From Shinella zoogloeoides (GTDB lineage: Bacteria; Pseudomonadota; Alphaproteobacteria; Rhizobiales; Rhizobiaceae): a DNA stretch of 64,000 nucleotides. A program made the position numbers and the translations under genes. Every line of letters begins with the position of its first letter. Positions within the stretch are counted from its first letter, which is position 1. This document shows positions 30,651 through 39,401 of the stretch, piece after piece. The stretch is from positions 124,001 to 188,000 of the forward strand of contig NZ_QNUJ01000008.1 of NCBI RefSeq assembly GCF_003574625.1, written 5' to 3'. The notes beneath the pieces are model-generated. The model did not search any database and was not told where the DNA came from. It saw only the letters and a program-made list of their open reading frames with translations.

Positions 30651-31889
30651 TCAGGCGACGAGCTGGCGGGTGATGAGGTCGTAGATCCCGTTGTCGTCGA
30701 CGCGCAGCACGAAGATATCCTTCCTCGCCTCTTCCCGTTCCTGCTGCTCGCGGGTGCCGGCCGTATCGAGATTGCGCACCGCCTCGCCGCTGGTTTCGGC
30801 CGGCGTGTCCGTGCCGGATGTAGCATTGTCGTGAGGTTTCTCTGCCGTCCTGTCGGCGATCGCCGTCGCCTCGGCGCCTGAGGCCAGAAGCTGGATCGTG
30901 TCGAGCACATCGCCGAACGCCTTGTCGCCCGTCTCGCCCTTTGCGGCGTCCTCATGGGCGCGGCCCACGGCATCCTGAAGCTTCCGGACGTCCTCCAGCC
31001 TGTCGCCGGCTTCGAGCTTGCCGATCGTTTCCTCGCGCTCCTTGCGCGTTTGCGCATCCTCGATGCGAGTCGGGTCGCGCTTGCTCCGGTCGAGCCTCAG
31101 TTCCTCCAGCGATTTCGGCTTCGCCGTATCTTCGAGGCGCGCCAGCACCTTGCGCATTTCCGGCGTCAGCGCTTTTTCTGCCTCCGCCTTGTCGGCCAGC
31201 GCTTCCTTCACGCGCTGGGCGCTTGCCCCATAGGGGTCGCGGATCGCCGCGACGAGGTCGCTCGCCCTGAGGCCGAGATCGGAAAGGCCGGTGGTTTTTT
31301 CGAGCGTCGCCACGTCCGCCGGCAATTCGCCGCGCTGGCGCGTGAGCATGGCGGAAAGGCGCTGCTGGAAATCGGCATCCGCCTCGTCTTCGCCCTGTGT
31401 CATGCCGGTCGCGAGGGCAAGGCGGGCGACGAGGTTGGCGGCCGCGTCGTCCGAGGCGCCGCTCATCGCCTGCTTTACGGCAGAAAGGGTGGTGCCGAGC
31501 GAAAGCAGGGTGACGCCGGACGTGCCGTCCTTGGCCGGAAGCCCGACGCTGTCGATGAGGGTGAGCTTGTCGGCGAGGCGCTGGGCGAAGGCACGGGCGG
31601 TCTCGCCGTCCTGCTGGCTGACGCCGAGCGTCTCGCTGAAGCGGGAGATCAGCTTGGCGAGCGTGTCGCCGCCGCGGGCATTGCTGCCGAAGAAATGCTC
31701 GTTGATGCGGGCATTGGCCTGGCGTGCGGTATCGTCCGAGCGCAGCTCGGCCTGGGCGCGGATCTCGTCCTTCTTCTGCCCGCTCGCTTTTTCCGCTTCC
31801 TCGCGGCGGCGATCCTCGATCGTCTCGACGATCGACTGCATGGCCGAGACGGCGGCGGTGGACTGCGCGCTCTGCAGGGGTGTCAACAT
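30651..31889 (-). CDS. Uncharacterised 412-aa protein with perfect CtrA box
   Basis: I do not recognise the family. The protein is soluble, highly charged and mostly helical, with a coiled-coil-like segment at about residues 25-60 (EDRRREEAEKASGQKKDEIRA). Two similar segments occur at about residues 88-113 (LGVSQQDGETARAFAQRLADKL) and 158-180 (TGMTQGEDEADADFQQRLSAML), suggesting an internal duplication. The last 20 residues, DIFVLRVDDNGIYDLITRQL, form a compact end after a disordered linker. A perfect CtrA consensus lies 40 bases upstream of the ATG. It sits between nadV-DUF6665 (convergent) and DUF817. A motility or cell-cycle link is inferred only from the box and location. Confidence 0.78.
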   Translation of the reverse strand: MLTPLQSAQSTAAVSAMQSIVETIEDRRREEAEKASGQKKDEIRAQAELRSDDTARQANARINEHFFGSNARGGDTLAKLISRFSETLGVSQQDGETARAFAQRLADKLTLIDSVGLPAKDGTSGVTLLSLGTTLSAVKQAMSGASDDAAANLVARLALATGMTQGEDEADADFQQRLSAMLTRQRGELPADVATLEKTTGLSDLGLRASDLVAAIRDPYGASAQRVKEALADKAEAEKALTPEMRKVLARLEDTAKPKSLEELRLDRSKRDPTRIEDAQTRKEREETIGKLEAGDRLEDVRKLQDAVGRAHEDAAKGETGDKAFGDVLDTIQLLASGAEATAIADRTAEKPHDNATSGTDTPAETSGEAVRNLDTAGTREQQEREEARKDIFVLRVDDNGIYDLITRQLVA

Positions 31890-31928
31890 GGCAACCTCCG
31901 GTCTTGCCCGGAGAATACCGTCGAGGCC

Positions 31929-31944
31929 GTTAACTGGACGTTAA
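31929..31944 (-). promoter_or_regulatory. CtrA-binding site, exact consensus
   Basis: On the minus strand the site reads TTAA-CGTCCAG-TTAAC, an exact match to TTAA-N7-TTAAC. It ends 40 bases before the start of the 412-aa gene and overlaps the DUF817 stop codon. The spacing fits a CtrA-activated promoter for the 412-aa gene. Confidence 0.65.
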
Positions 31945-32813
31945 GCCTGTCCCGCCCGGGCCGGCGCGGCATCCGGCGGCTCCGGCCGGCAGACGATCGT
32001 CACGAGCACGAAGCTGACATAGAGCAGCAGATACCACGAGCCGAGCTTGGTGAAGGGCACCATGTGCCATGTCTGCTGGCCCGGATAGAGCCAGACGCCC
32101 GTTGCCGTGCCGATGTTCTCGGCGATCCAGAGGAAGATGCTGGTGAAGAAGGCGGCAACCACGAGCGGCATCCAGCGCGGCTTTTCCTCCACCGTGTAAT
32201 AGATGCGCACGCGCCCGAAAAGCAGCACCGTCGCGGCGAAGAGGGCGATGCGGATATCGGCGAGGAAGTGGTGCAGGTAGAAATTGGCATAGATCGCGGC
32301 CGCCAGCAGCGCCGTCGCCCAGAAGGGTGGATAGCGCGTGAAGCGCATGTCGAAGATGCGGATGGCGCGCGCCATGTAGCTGCCGACCGAGGCATACATG
32401 AAGCCGGAAAAGAGCGGCACGCCGCCAAGGCGGATGATCGCCGCCTCCGGATAGGCCCAGGACCCCATATGGACCTTGAAGATCTCCATCGCTGTGCCGA
32501 CGAGGTGATAGATCAGGATGACCTTGGCTTCCTCGACGGTCTCCATCTTCAGCGCGAGGAAGGTGACCTGGATCGCGAGCGCCGACACGAACAGCGCGTC
32601 GTAGCGATGGATCGGCCAGTCCGGCTGCCAGACGAGCTTGGTGAGGATGATGAGGCCGAGCATCAGGCCGGCGAAAAGGCAGGCCCAGGCCTGCTTGAGG
32701 CCGAACAGGATGAATTCGGCAAGCCCGGGGGGAAGCCTTTCGAGCCGGCCGCGGATCAGCCGGCGCAGCGGCTCCAGCGTCGGCCCGGTCTGGTGCGGCC
32801 TGTCGCTCTCCAC
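31941..32813 (-). CDS. DUF817 family integral membrane protein
   Basis: The 290-residue protein has about eight hydrophobic helices from residue 30 on. Motifs EFILFGLKQAWACLFAGLML, KVHMGSWAYPE, PLFSGFMYASVGSY and WIAENIGTATGVWLYPGQ identify DUF817, a membrane family of unknown activity (some members are noted near carotenoid-related or stress genes). It starts 8 bases after the RNase D stop, so the two are co-transcribed. The downstream 412-aa gene has its own CtrA box. Confidence 0.87.
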   Translation of the reverse strand: MESDRPHQTGPTLEPLRRLIRGRLERLPPGLAEFILFGLKQAWACLFAGLMLGLIILTKLVWQPDWPIHRYDALFVSALAIQVTFLALKMETVEEAKVILIYHLVGTAMEIFKVHMGSWAYPEAAIIRLGGVPLFSGFMYASVGSYMARAIRIFDMRFTRYPPFWATALLAAAIYANFYLHHFLADIRIALFAATVLLFGRVRIYYTVEEKPRWMPLVVAAFFTSIFLWIAENIGTATGVWLYPGQQTWHMVPFTKLGSWYLLLYVSFVLVTIVCRPEPPDAAPARAGQA

Positions 32814-32821
32814 GAAGGGGC

Positions 32822-33448
32822 TCAGCTATGGGCGAAGATGTCGGTCTCGTCCCAGCCGAGCAGGTCGAGCTTGGCGCGGGTCGGCAGGAAGGCGAAGCAC
32901 GCATCCGCATGCTCGGCGCGGCCGTCGCGCAAGAGGCGGGCGGTGAGCTTGTCGCGCAGCGCATGGAGATGCAGCACGTCCGAGGCGGCATATTCGAGCT
33001 GCGCGGGCGAGAGCGTCTCGGCGGCCCAGTCGGAGGACTGCTGCTGCTTGGAAATGTCGACCTCGAGCATTTCCTTGAGATTGTCCTTGAGGCCGTGGCG
33101 GTCGGTATAGGTCCGGGTCAGGCGCGAGGCGATCTTGGTGCAGAAGACCGGCGTGGTGGTGACGCCGAAGGTGTGGAACAGCACGGCGATGTCGAAGCGG
33201 CCGTAATGGAAGATCTTCTGGCGGGCCGGATCTTCCAGCATGGCGGTGAGGTTCGGCGCCTCCTTCTGGCCGGCGGCGATGCGGATGACGTCGGCGGTGC
33301 CGTCGCCCGGCGAGAGCTGCACGACGCAGAGCCGGTCGCGGCGCGGCACGAGGCCGAGCGTTTCGGTGTCGATGGCGATGGCGCCGGTATAGCGGGCGGC
33401 GTCGGCGGCGGGGATGTCGCCTTCGTGATACCGGATTGCACTTGCCAT
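32822..33448 (-). CDS. Ribonuclease D-type 3'-5' exonuclease (DEDDy, short form)
   Basis: The 208-residue protein contains only the exonuclease domain; the HRDC domains of E. coli RNase D are absent, which is normal in rhizobia. Exo motifs are intact: IDTETLGL (Asp27, Glu29), KIFHYGRFDIAVL, and LEYAASDVLHLHALRDKL with the Tyr-x3-Asp of the DEDDy class. It trims tRNA precursors or other small RNAs. The start MASAIRYHEG (33448) is preferred over MGFF four codons upstream. DUF817 follows in the same operon. Confidence 0.92.
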   Translation of the reverse strand: MASAIRYHEGDIPAADAARYTGAIAIDTETLGLVPRRDRLCVVQLSPGDGTADVIRIAAGQKEAPNLTAMLEDPARQKIFHYGRFDIAVLFHTFGVTTTPVFCTKIASRLTRTYTDRHGLKDNLKEMLEVDISKQQQSSDWAAETLSPAQLEYAASDVLHLHALRDKLTARLLRDGRAEHADACFAFLPTRAKLDLLGWDETDIFAHS

Positions 33449-33558
33449 GAAAAACCCCATCTAAGCTATCTGAATATCCGCTGGCCTATAGCGCATGTTG
33501 CCCGCCTGCGGTACCTCTTTGTGAAATGCGGAAGGCCGGCACGCTGCCGGAAAAGACG

Positions 33559-33843
33559 ATGAAGACACCAGCGATCCTTGCCCTCCTTGCGGTCCTGCTG
33601 CCCGCCGCCGCCGGTCACGCGCAGGCCTTCAAGGACCTTCCCGGCGTCGTCCCGTCCGACGCCACCGAGGAATACAGCAACAGCAACGGCATGAATTGCC
33701 GGCAGGCCATCGAGGTGCCGCGCAGCACGAAATCCCGCTGGATGCCGCGCAATGTCTATGTCTGCGAGGAAAACGGCATCACCTCGAGCAGCACGAGGCT
33801 GCCGCCCTCCAGCATCCGCGCCCTGCGGGGCCTCAACTGGTAG
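33559..33843 (+). CDS. Small secreted protein of unknown function
   Basis: The 94-residue product has a clear signal peptide (KTPAILALLAVLLPAAAGHAQA, cleavage near residue 22). The mature part of about 70 residues has two cysteines (NGMNCRQA and VYVCEEN) likely to form a disulfide, and ends RALRGLNW. No family recognised. ATG 33559 is chosen for the signal peptide; an in-frame ATG at 33526 would add a charged 11-residue extension. Confidence 0.65.
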   Translation: MKTPAILALLAVLLPAAAGHAQAFKDLPGVVPSDATEEYSNSNGMNCRQAIEVPRSTKSRWMPRNVYVCEENGITSSSTRLPPSSIRALRGLNW

Positions 33844-33864
33844 GCGGCAGCGCCCGCTGCGTTG

Positions 33865-34119
33865 TCAGGCGCGCTTGATGACCTTGATGAGCACGAGCAG
33901 GATGACCGCGCCGATCGTGGAGTGGATGATCGCGGCGACGATGCCGCTGCCGAGGCTGATGCCCAGCGCGGGGAAGAGGTAGCCGGCGATGAACGCGCCG
34001 ACGATGCCGACGACGATGTTGCCGATCAGCCCGAAACCGAAGCCCGAGACGATAAGGCCGGCAAGCCAGCCCGCGATCGCGCCGACGATGAGGAATACCA
34101 GAATGCTTTCAATGCCCAT
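33865..34119 (-). CDS. GlsB/YeaQ/YmgE family (transglycosylase-associated) membrane protein
   Basis: The 84-residue protein is three transmembrane helices connected by glycine-rich turns, with the family pattern GAIAGWLAGLIVSGFGFGLIGNIVVGIVGAFIAGYLF. It acts in the inner membrane; relatives are induced by stress, but the function is unclear. The ATG is preceded by AGGGAGC. No EcfG-type box was found in its upstream region. Confidence 0.9.
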   Translation of the reverse strand: MGIESILVFLIVGAIAGWLAGLIVSGFGFGLIGNIVVGIVGAFIAGYLFPALGISLGSGIVAAIIHSTIGAVILLVLIKVIKRA

Positions 34120-34220
34120 GATGTGCTCCCTTTGACGGTCTCATTCCGTCGCCTCCCAGAATGTGGCAGGCGCGCGGGGGAAAGCAAGGGGGCGCGTGAC
34201 GGGGCTTCCGGCGCGATGCG

Positions 34221-34334
34221 CTAGAAAACCCGTGCCCTCATCGGCGCGCGCCCCGCATCGATCCCGATGAGAAGACAGATGGCCGCGAGCGTTGCCGAAG
34301 CGATGGCGGTGGCGCCCAGTCCCAGAACAATCAT
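34221..34334 (-). CDS. Small single-helix membrane protein (37 aa)
   Basis: A 38-codon frame begins at ATG 34334 with AGGAGG placed 8 bases upstream, the best ribosome-binding site in the neighbourhood. The product has a hydrophobic helix over residues 2-25 ([12 protein letters not shown] then [12 protein letters not shown]) followed by an Arg-rich tail ([12 protein letters not shown]), consistent with a type I single-span protein with a basic cytoplasmic end. No family known to me. It lies between the GlsB gene and the che operon promoter and reads leftward. Confidence 0.45.
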   Translation of the reverse strand: MIVLGLGATAIASATLAAICLLIGIDAGRAPMRARVF

Positions 34335-34742
34335 TGCCCGTTCCTCCTGACGACATTGTCAGTGTGCATGGCCGTCCTACGCGCGCGAGCTTGCCCGTGG
34401 CTTGTGCAACGTCGGGTCGAGTTAATTTTAGCGATGCCAGAAGTGGACTATGAACCATTAACCTTCAGGCAAGGAATTAACCATAAACATGGGCTCTACA
34501 CGTCGGAATGGGAAATTCGCCGTTTCTCACCCAGGCATGACGCCGAACCGCCGTACCGGAACCGAGCCGGTATTCGAGTTTCACCGAATTTGATCATGGA
34601 TCGTCGAGTGGTGCCGCAGGCCGCTTTGCCGGCGGGGCGCCGCTCCGTGAGCACGGCTCGGCCAGCCCTCCTCCATGAAAGAATTCAGCGGTCGCCGCGA
34701 GGCGGCCGGGCATCATGGTTTGGGAGCAGATTGGTGCAGGAA
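34335..34742. other. Upstream region of the che operon
   Basis: About 400 bases separate the small leftward ORF from icpA. It is AT-richer around 34420-34500, with two TTAACC words 19 bases apart, and holds the flagellar-type promoter motif at 34534-34559. The icpA frame stays open through most of the region but shows no protein-like character. Confidence 0.5.
34534..34559 (+). promoter_or_regulatory. Motility promoter motif upstream of icpA/che operon
   Basis: GGCATGACGCCGAACC followed by GCCGTACCGG matches, with two differences, the motif upstream of flaA (62733-62759) and more loosely that of flaB (63873-63899). It is 183 bases upstream of icpA. The shared sequence suggests a common activator or sigma factor for class III motility genes. 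Confidence 0.55.
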
Positions 34743-36326
34743 ATGCCGGCAGAACAGGCACGAACGGGACAGGCAGCCAGCCTGCGCGACCGTTTGCGCT
34801 TTGCCGGCGTCGAGGCCGACCAGGGCGAATTGCTCCGCCGCCACCGCCAGACGCTCGAACGGCATGTCGAAACGGCCCTTCGCGATCTCTTCCAGCGCTT
34901 CCAGACCTTTCCCGATGCCGCCCGCCATTTCCAGAGCGAGCGCCAGATCGACCGCTTGCACGACCTCCAGAGTTCCCACTGGAGCGTGCTGACCGACGCC
35001 CGCTTCGACGGGCTCTATGCCGAGCGCGTCAAGGTTCTTGCCGACAGCGAAAGCCAGATGGGCCTCGACCCGCGCTGGCGCATTGCCGGCCATTCGGTCG
35101 TCGTCGAGACGGTCGTCACCGGTCTCATCGAGGAATATTGGCCGAAATCCATCCTGCCCGGCGGCAAGGCCCGCCGCAAGGAACTGACCGATCTCGTCTC
35201 CGCCTTCCTGCGCACGGCCATGGTCGATGCGGAGATCGGCGTCTCGCTGCGCTTCAACCAGATGCGCCACGCGCATAACCGCGCGCTTGGCGAACAACGC
35301 AAGGAAGACCAGGCCGAACTCGACCGCGTCTTCGGCGATGCCATCCGTGGCCTTTCGCAGCTCGATTTCTCCGCCCGCGTCACCGGCGAGATGCCCGAAG
35401 CCTGGCGCGATCTTGCCGGGACGCTGAACGACGCGCTCGCCGAAATCCAGGCGCGCCTCACCGCCGTCGCCGACAATGCGAACGAGAGCGACCGGCTCGT
35501 TGCGACGCTCGCCTCCGGCGCGGGCACGCTCTCGGCGCGCTCCGCCGAGCAGTCCGCCAACCTCATCGAAACCGCCAACGCCCTCGGCGCCATCGTCGAG
35601 CGCGTGCGCAACACGCTCGGCGAAACGCGCAAGGCGCAGGGCGCCGCCGCCTCGACCCAGCAGTCGGTCGCGCTCAGCGGCTCCATCGTCGGCGAAGCGA
35701 TGTCCGCCATGGCGGATATCGAGGCATCGGCGGAGAAGATCGGCCAGATCATCGGCGTCATCGACGAGATCGCCTTCCAGACCAACCTGCTGGCGCTCAA
35801 TGCCGGCATCGAGGCAGCGCGTGCCGGCGACAGCGGCCGCGGCTTTGCGGTCGTCGCGCAGGAAGTGCGCGCGCTCGCCCAGCGCTCGGCCGATGCGGCG
35901 CGCGAGATCAAGCAGCTCGTCACCGGCACCAAGGCGCAGGTGGAGGTAGGCGTCGAGCATGTCCACCGCACCCAGGACGCGATCGGCAACATCGTTCGCC
36001 AGGTCGAGGGCATCAACGAGGCCATCACCGGCATCGCGCGCGAAAGCGCCGCCGACGCCGAAGGATTGGAAGGCGTTACCGCCGAGATCGGCCGGACCGG
36101 CCGCGCGCTGGAGGCCGATGCCACGGACGCCGGCCGCGTCGGCGCGATGGGCGGCGATCTCCAGACCGTCATTCTCGAACTCGGCCGCACGGTGCGGCAA
36201 TTCCATCTTGCCCAGCGCGATCCGCGCCCGGCCCGGCCCGCTGCGCGCGCCGTGCCCGAGCGGATCGAGACGCCGGCCTCTCCTCTCGATTTCCTGACGG
36301 CGCGCGCCGCCGGCTTTGGAGGCTGA
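34743..36326 (+). CDS. icpA: Soluble globin-coupled chemoreceptor IcpA
   Basis: IcpA is the cytoplasmic receptor heading rhizobial che operons. The 527-residue protein has an N-terminal protoglobin domain (about residues 10-170), a helical linker, and a signalling domain with the hairpin tip [40 protein letters not shown] (about 335-385). No membrane helices. The expected proximal heme His region reads [12 protein letters not shown], with Glu in the ligand position. ATG 34743 gives a compact start; TTG 34731 or GTG 34734, nearer to GGGAG, are alternatives. cheS follows at 117 bases. Confidence 0.88.
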   Translation: MPAEQARTGQAASLRDRLRFAGVEADQGELLRRHRQTLERHVETALRDLFQRFQTFPDAARHFQSERQIDRLHDLQSSHWSVLTDARFDGLYAERVKVLADSESQMGLDPRWRIAGHSVVVETVVTGLIEEYWPKSILPGGKARRKELTDLVSAFLRTAMVDAEIGVSLRFNQMRHAHNRALGEQRKEDQAELDRVFGDAIRGLSQLDFSARVTGEMPEAWRDLAGTLNDALAEIQARLTAVADNANESDRLVATLASGAGTLSARSAEQSANLIETANALGAIVERVRNTLGETRKAQGAAASTQQSVALSGSIVGEAMSAMADIEASAEKIGQIIGVIDEIAFQTNLLALNAGIEAARAGDSGRGFAVVAQEVRALAQRSADAAREIKQLVTGTKAQVEVGVEHVHRTQDAIGNIVRQVEGINEAITGIARESAADAEGLEGVTAEIGRTGRALEADATDAGRVGAMGGDLQTVILELGRTVRQFHLAQRDPRPARPAARAVPERIETPASPLDFLTARAAGFGG

Positions 36327-36443
36327 GATGGTCGAAAGGCGGCCCCGGCACTGGTTCTCGACGGCGCGCAGCCGGCTTTCCGATGGAAGCCAGCCGCCCG
36401 CGGCCAAGACGATTTTGGACAGACGCAGACAAGGAACACCCTA

Positions 36444-36743
36444 ATGGCGAGCAAGAAAGCCGCTCAGAAAAGTCTAAGCCTTGCCCCCGTTCTCGATCTC
36501 AACGAGGCCTCGGCCCTGCACGCGCAGCTCATGAGCCTCAAGGGCAATCCGCTCGTCATCGACGCCTCGGCGGTCGAGCGGGTCGGCGCGCTCTGCGCCC
36601 AGGTTCTGATGGCGGGCGCCAAGAGCTGGGAAGAGGACAGGCAGCCCTTCACCTTCAACAAGGTGTCCGACCCTTTCATCAAGACGCTGCAACTCATCGG
36701 CGTGAACATCGATCACCTGCTGGCACAGGAGGCTAGGCAATGA
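36444..36743 (+). CDS. cheS: Chemotaxis STAS-domain protein CheS
   Basis: The 99-residue protein is a single STAS domain (LAPVLDLNEASALHAQLMSLKGNPLVIDASAVERVGALCAQVL). In Sinorhizobium, CheS binds CheA and helps drain phosphate from the CheY1 sink. It is the second gene of the che operon and overlaps cheY1 by four bases (ATGA). The normal anti-sigma-antagonist phospho-serine position is Ala/Ser (DASAVERVGA), so phosphorylation-independent action is likely. Confidence 0.9.
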   Translation: MASKKAAQKSLSLAPVLDLNEASALHAQLMSLKGNPLVIDASAVERVGALCAQVLMAGAKSWEEDRQPFTFNKVSDPFIKTLQLIGVNIDHLLAQEARQ

Positions 36744-37105
36744 AGAAGAAAGTCCTGACCGTGGACGATTCCCGGACGATCCGGAACATGCTGCTGGTCA
36801 CCCTCAACAATGCGGGCTTTGAGACCATCCAGGCCGAAGACGGCATCGAGGGCCTGGAAGTGCTGGAAAACGCCAACCCGGATGTCATCGTCACCGACAT
36901 CAACATGCCGCGCCTCGACGGCTTCGGCTTCATCGAGGGCGTGCGCCGCAACGAGAAGTACCGGGCGATCCCGATCCTCGTCCTCACCACTGAGAGCGAC
37001 GCCGAGAAGAAGAACCGCGCCCGCCAGGCCGGTGCGACGGGCTGGATCGTCAAGCCCTTCGATCCGACCAAGCTGATCGACGCAATCGAGCGCGTAACCG
37101 CCTAA
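36740..37105 (+). CDS. cheY1: Response regulator CheY1 (phosphate sink)
   Basis: The 121-residue single receiver domain has the acidic pair Asp9-Asp10, the phosphorylated Asp53 (VIVTDINMP), a Thr/Ser switch (LTTES) and conserved Lys in IVKPF. The Asp53 numbering agrees with Sinorhizobium CheY1, where CheY1 takes phosphate from CheY2-P via CheA and ends the motor signal. Start overlaps the cheS stop; cheA follows after 16 bases. Confidence 0.93.
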   Translation: MKKKVLTVDDSRTIRNMLLVTLNNAGFETIQAEDGIEGLEVLENANPDVIVTDINMPRLDGFGFIEGVRRNEKYRAIPILVLTTESDAEKKNRARQAGATGWIVKPFDPTKLIDAIERVTA

Positions 37106-37121
37106 ATCCAGGATTCTCCCG

Positions 37122-39398
37122 ATGGATATGAACGAAATCAAAGAGATATTCTTCCAGGAGTGCGAGGAGCAGCTCGCGGAACTGGAATCCGGTCTCTTGA
37201 AGCTGAACGACGGTGATCGCGACCCCGAAACGGTCAATGCCGTGTTCCGTGCCGTCCACTCGATCAAGGGCGGCGCCGGTGCATTCGGTCTCGATGATCT
37301 CGTCTCCTTCGCCCATGTGTTCGAGACGACACTGGATTGCGTTCGATCCAACAAGCTGGAGCCGACCCAGGATGTCCTGAAGGTCATGCTGAAGTCCGCC
37401 GACGTGCTGGCGGATCTCACCAATGCGGCGCGCGACGGCGGAAGCGTCGACGAATCGCGCAGCCGTACCCTGATCCGCGAACTGGAAGCGCTGGCCCATG
37501 GCGAGGCGCCCGCCGCCGCCGAGCCCGCGCCGAAGCCTGCCGCAGCCCCCAAGGCCGCCGCGCCGGCGCCCGTGGTGGAGCAGCCGCCGGTCAACGACGA
37601 AGGCTTCCAGCCGATCCCCTTCTCCTTCGGCGATTTCGACGAGGAACCGGCCGACCATTACGTGCCGACCGTCCAGGTCGCGTTCAAGCCGAAGAAGGAC
37701 CTCTACGCCAAGGGCAACGAAGCCGTCCTCCTGCTGCGCGACGTTTCCCGCCTCGGCGAGATGAGCGTCTATTGCGACATGGACGCCCTGCCGACGCTCG
37801 ACAAGATGAACCCGGAGGAAGCCTATTTCTCCTGGAAGATCTCGGTGACGACCGAGAAGGGCGAGGACGGCGTGCGCTCCGTCTTCGAATTCGCCGAATG
37901 GGACTGCGACCTGGATATCCAGACCATCGAGGAAGATGTGGTCAGTGAGGCGACCGGTGACGAGGAGCTGCCGATGCAGCCCGTTCCCTTCGACCTTTCC
38001 ATGCTCGACGACGGTGGCGCCGCTGCCGCCGATGAGCCGGCCGTCATCGAAAGCGATGCCGCCGCTGCCGTCGCCGCCGCCGAAACCGCCACCAAGGTTG
38101 CACAGGTTGCAAGCCGCGCCGCGGAAAACGCCAAGGCCGCTGCCGCCGCCTCGGCCGCCAGCGCCGCGCAGGCGAACCAGGCCGCCGCTGCAGGCCAGAC
38201 GATCCGCGTCGATCTCGACCGCGTCGACCGCCTGATCAACCTCGTCGGCGAGCTCGTCATCAACCAGGCGATGCTCTCGCAGAGCGTGGTCGAGAACGAC
38301 ACGAACGGCACGTCCTCCATCAACATGGGCCTCGAGGAGCTGCAGCAGCTCACCCGCGAGATCCAGGATTCGGTGATGGCGATCCGCGCGCAGCCGGTGA
38401 AGCCGGTCTTCCAGCGCATGGCCCGCACCGTCCGCGAAATCGCCGACATCACCGGCAAGTCGGTCCGCCTCATCACCGAAGGCGAGAACACCGAAGTCGA
38501 CAAGACCGTCATCGACAAGCTCGCCGAGCCGCTGACGCATATGATCCGCAACGCGGTCGACCACGGCCTCGAAATGCCGGAGAAGCGCGAAGCCCTCGGC
38601 AAGAACCCGGAAGGCACCGTCCGCCTCACGGCAAAGCACCGCTCGGGCCGCATCGTCATCGAGCTGGCCGACGACGGCGCCGGCATCAACCGCGAGAAGG
38701 TGCGCCAGAAGGCCATCGACAACGACCTGATCGCGGCCGATGCGAACCTGTCGGACGAGGAGATCGACAACCTGATCTTCCACGCCGGCTTCTCCACCGC
38801 CGACAAGGTGTCGGACCTGTCCGGCCGCGGCGTCGGCATGGACGTGGTCAAGCGCTCGATCCAGGCGCTCGGCGGTCGCATCTCGATCTCGTCCAAGCCG
38901 GGGCAGGGCTCCGTCTTCACCATGAGCCTGCCGCTGACGCTCGCCGTCCTCGACGGCATGGTGGTCACGGTCGCCGGCCAGACGCTCGTCGTGCCGCTGA
39001 CGGCCATCGTCGAGACGCTGCAGCCGGAAGCCTCCGCCATCCATTCCTTCGGCGCCTCGCAGCGGCTGATCTCGATCCGCAACTCCTTCTGCCCGCTGGT
39101 GGATGTCGGCCGGATCCTCAACTTCCGCAACACGCAGGCCAACCCGATGGACGGCGTCGCGCTCCTCGTCGAATCGGAAGGCGGCGGCCAGCGCGCCCTG
39201 ATGGTCGATGCGATCCAGGGCCAGCGCCAGGTCGTCATCAAGAGCCTGGAGGCGAACTACACCCACGTCCCGGGCATTGCCGCCGCCACCATTCTCGGTG
39301 ACGGGCGCGTCGCCCTCATCCTGGACGTCGATGCGGTCGTCGCCGCCTCGCGCGGCCAGTCCCTGAAACAAGACATCTCGCTTGCTGCCACCGGTTAA
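37122..39398 (+). CDS. cheA: Chemotaxis histidine kinase CheA
   Basis: CheA autophosphorylates in receptor complexes and feeds CheY1, CheY2 and CheB. The 758 residues comprise the HPt P1 domain with His46 (RAVHSIKGGAGAFG), a P2-like region (about 165-290), an alanine-rich linker (about 305-360, AAETATKVAQVASRAAENAKAA), P3 dimerisation (about 360-425), P4 kinase with the N-box HMIRNAVDHGLE and G-boxes DDGAGI and GRGVGMDVV, and the CheW-like P5 domain (about 615-750). All catalytic elements are intact. cheW starts 3 bases after the stop. Confidence 0.97.
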   Translation: MDMNEIKEIFFQECEEQLAELESGLLKLNDGDRDPETVNAVFRAVHSIKGGAGAFGLDDLVSFAHVFETTLDCVRSNKLEPTQDVLKVMLKSADVLADLTNAARDGGSVDESRSRTLIRELEALAHGEAPAAAEPAPKPAAAPKAAAPAPVVEQPPVNDEGFQPIPFSFGDFDEEPADHYVPTVQVAFKPKKDLYAKGNEAVLLLRDVSRLGEMSVYCDMDALPTLDKMNPEEAYFSWKISVTTEKGEDGVRSVFEFAEWDCDLDIQTIEEDVVSEATGDEELPMQPVPFDLSMLDDGGAAAADEPAVIESDAAAAVAAAETATKVAQVASRAAENAKAAAAASAASAAQANQAAAAGQTIRVDLDRVDRLINLVGELVINQAMLSQSVVENDTNGTSSINMGLEELQQLTREIQDSVMAIRAQPVKPVFQRMARTVREIADITGKSVRLITEGENTEVDKTVIDKLAEPLTHMIRNAVDHGLEMPEKREALGKNPEGTVRLTAKHRSGRIVIELADDGAGINREKVRQKAIDNDLIAADANLSDEEIDNLIFHAGFSTADKVSDLSGRGVGMDVVKRSIQALGGRISISSKPGQGSVFTMSLPLTLAVLDGMVVTVAGQTLVVPLTAIVETLQPEASAIHSFGASQRLISIRNSFCPLVDVGRILNFRNTQANPMDGVALLVESEGGGQRALMVDAIQGQRQVVIKSLEANYTHVPGIAAATILGDGRVALILDVDAVVAASRGQSLKQDISLAATG

Positions 39399-39401
39399 GC
39401 C

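Noticed and set aside
34447-34482. TTAACC words before icpA as a CtrA site
   Set aside because: Spacing between half-sites is far from 7 bases; no second half-site at the right distance on either strand.
34356-34742. Possible 129-residue N-terminal extension of IcpA
   Set aside because: The frame is open but includes the promoter motif at 34534-34559 and has random composition; the globin domain begins after 34743.
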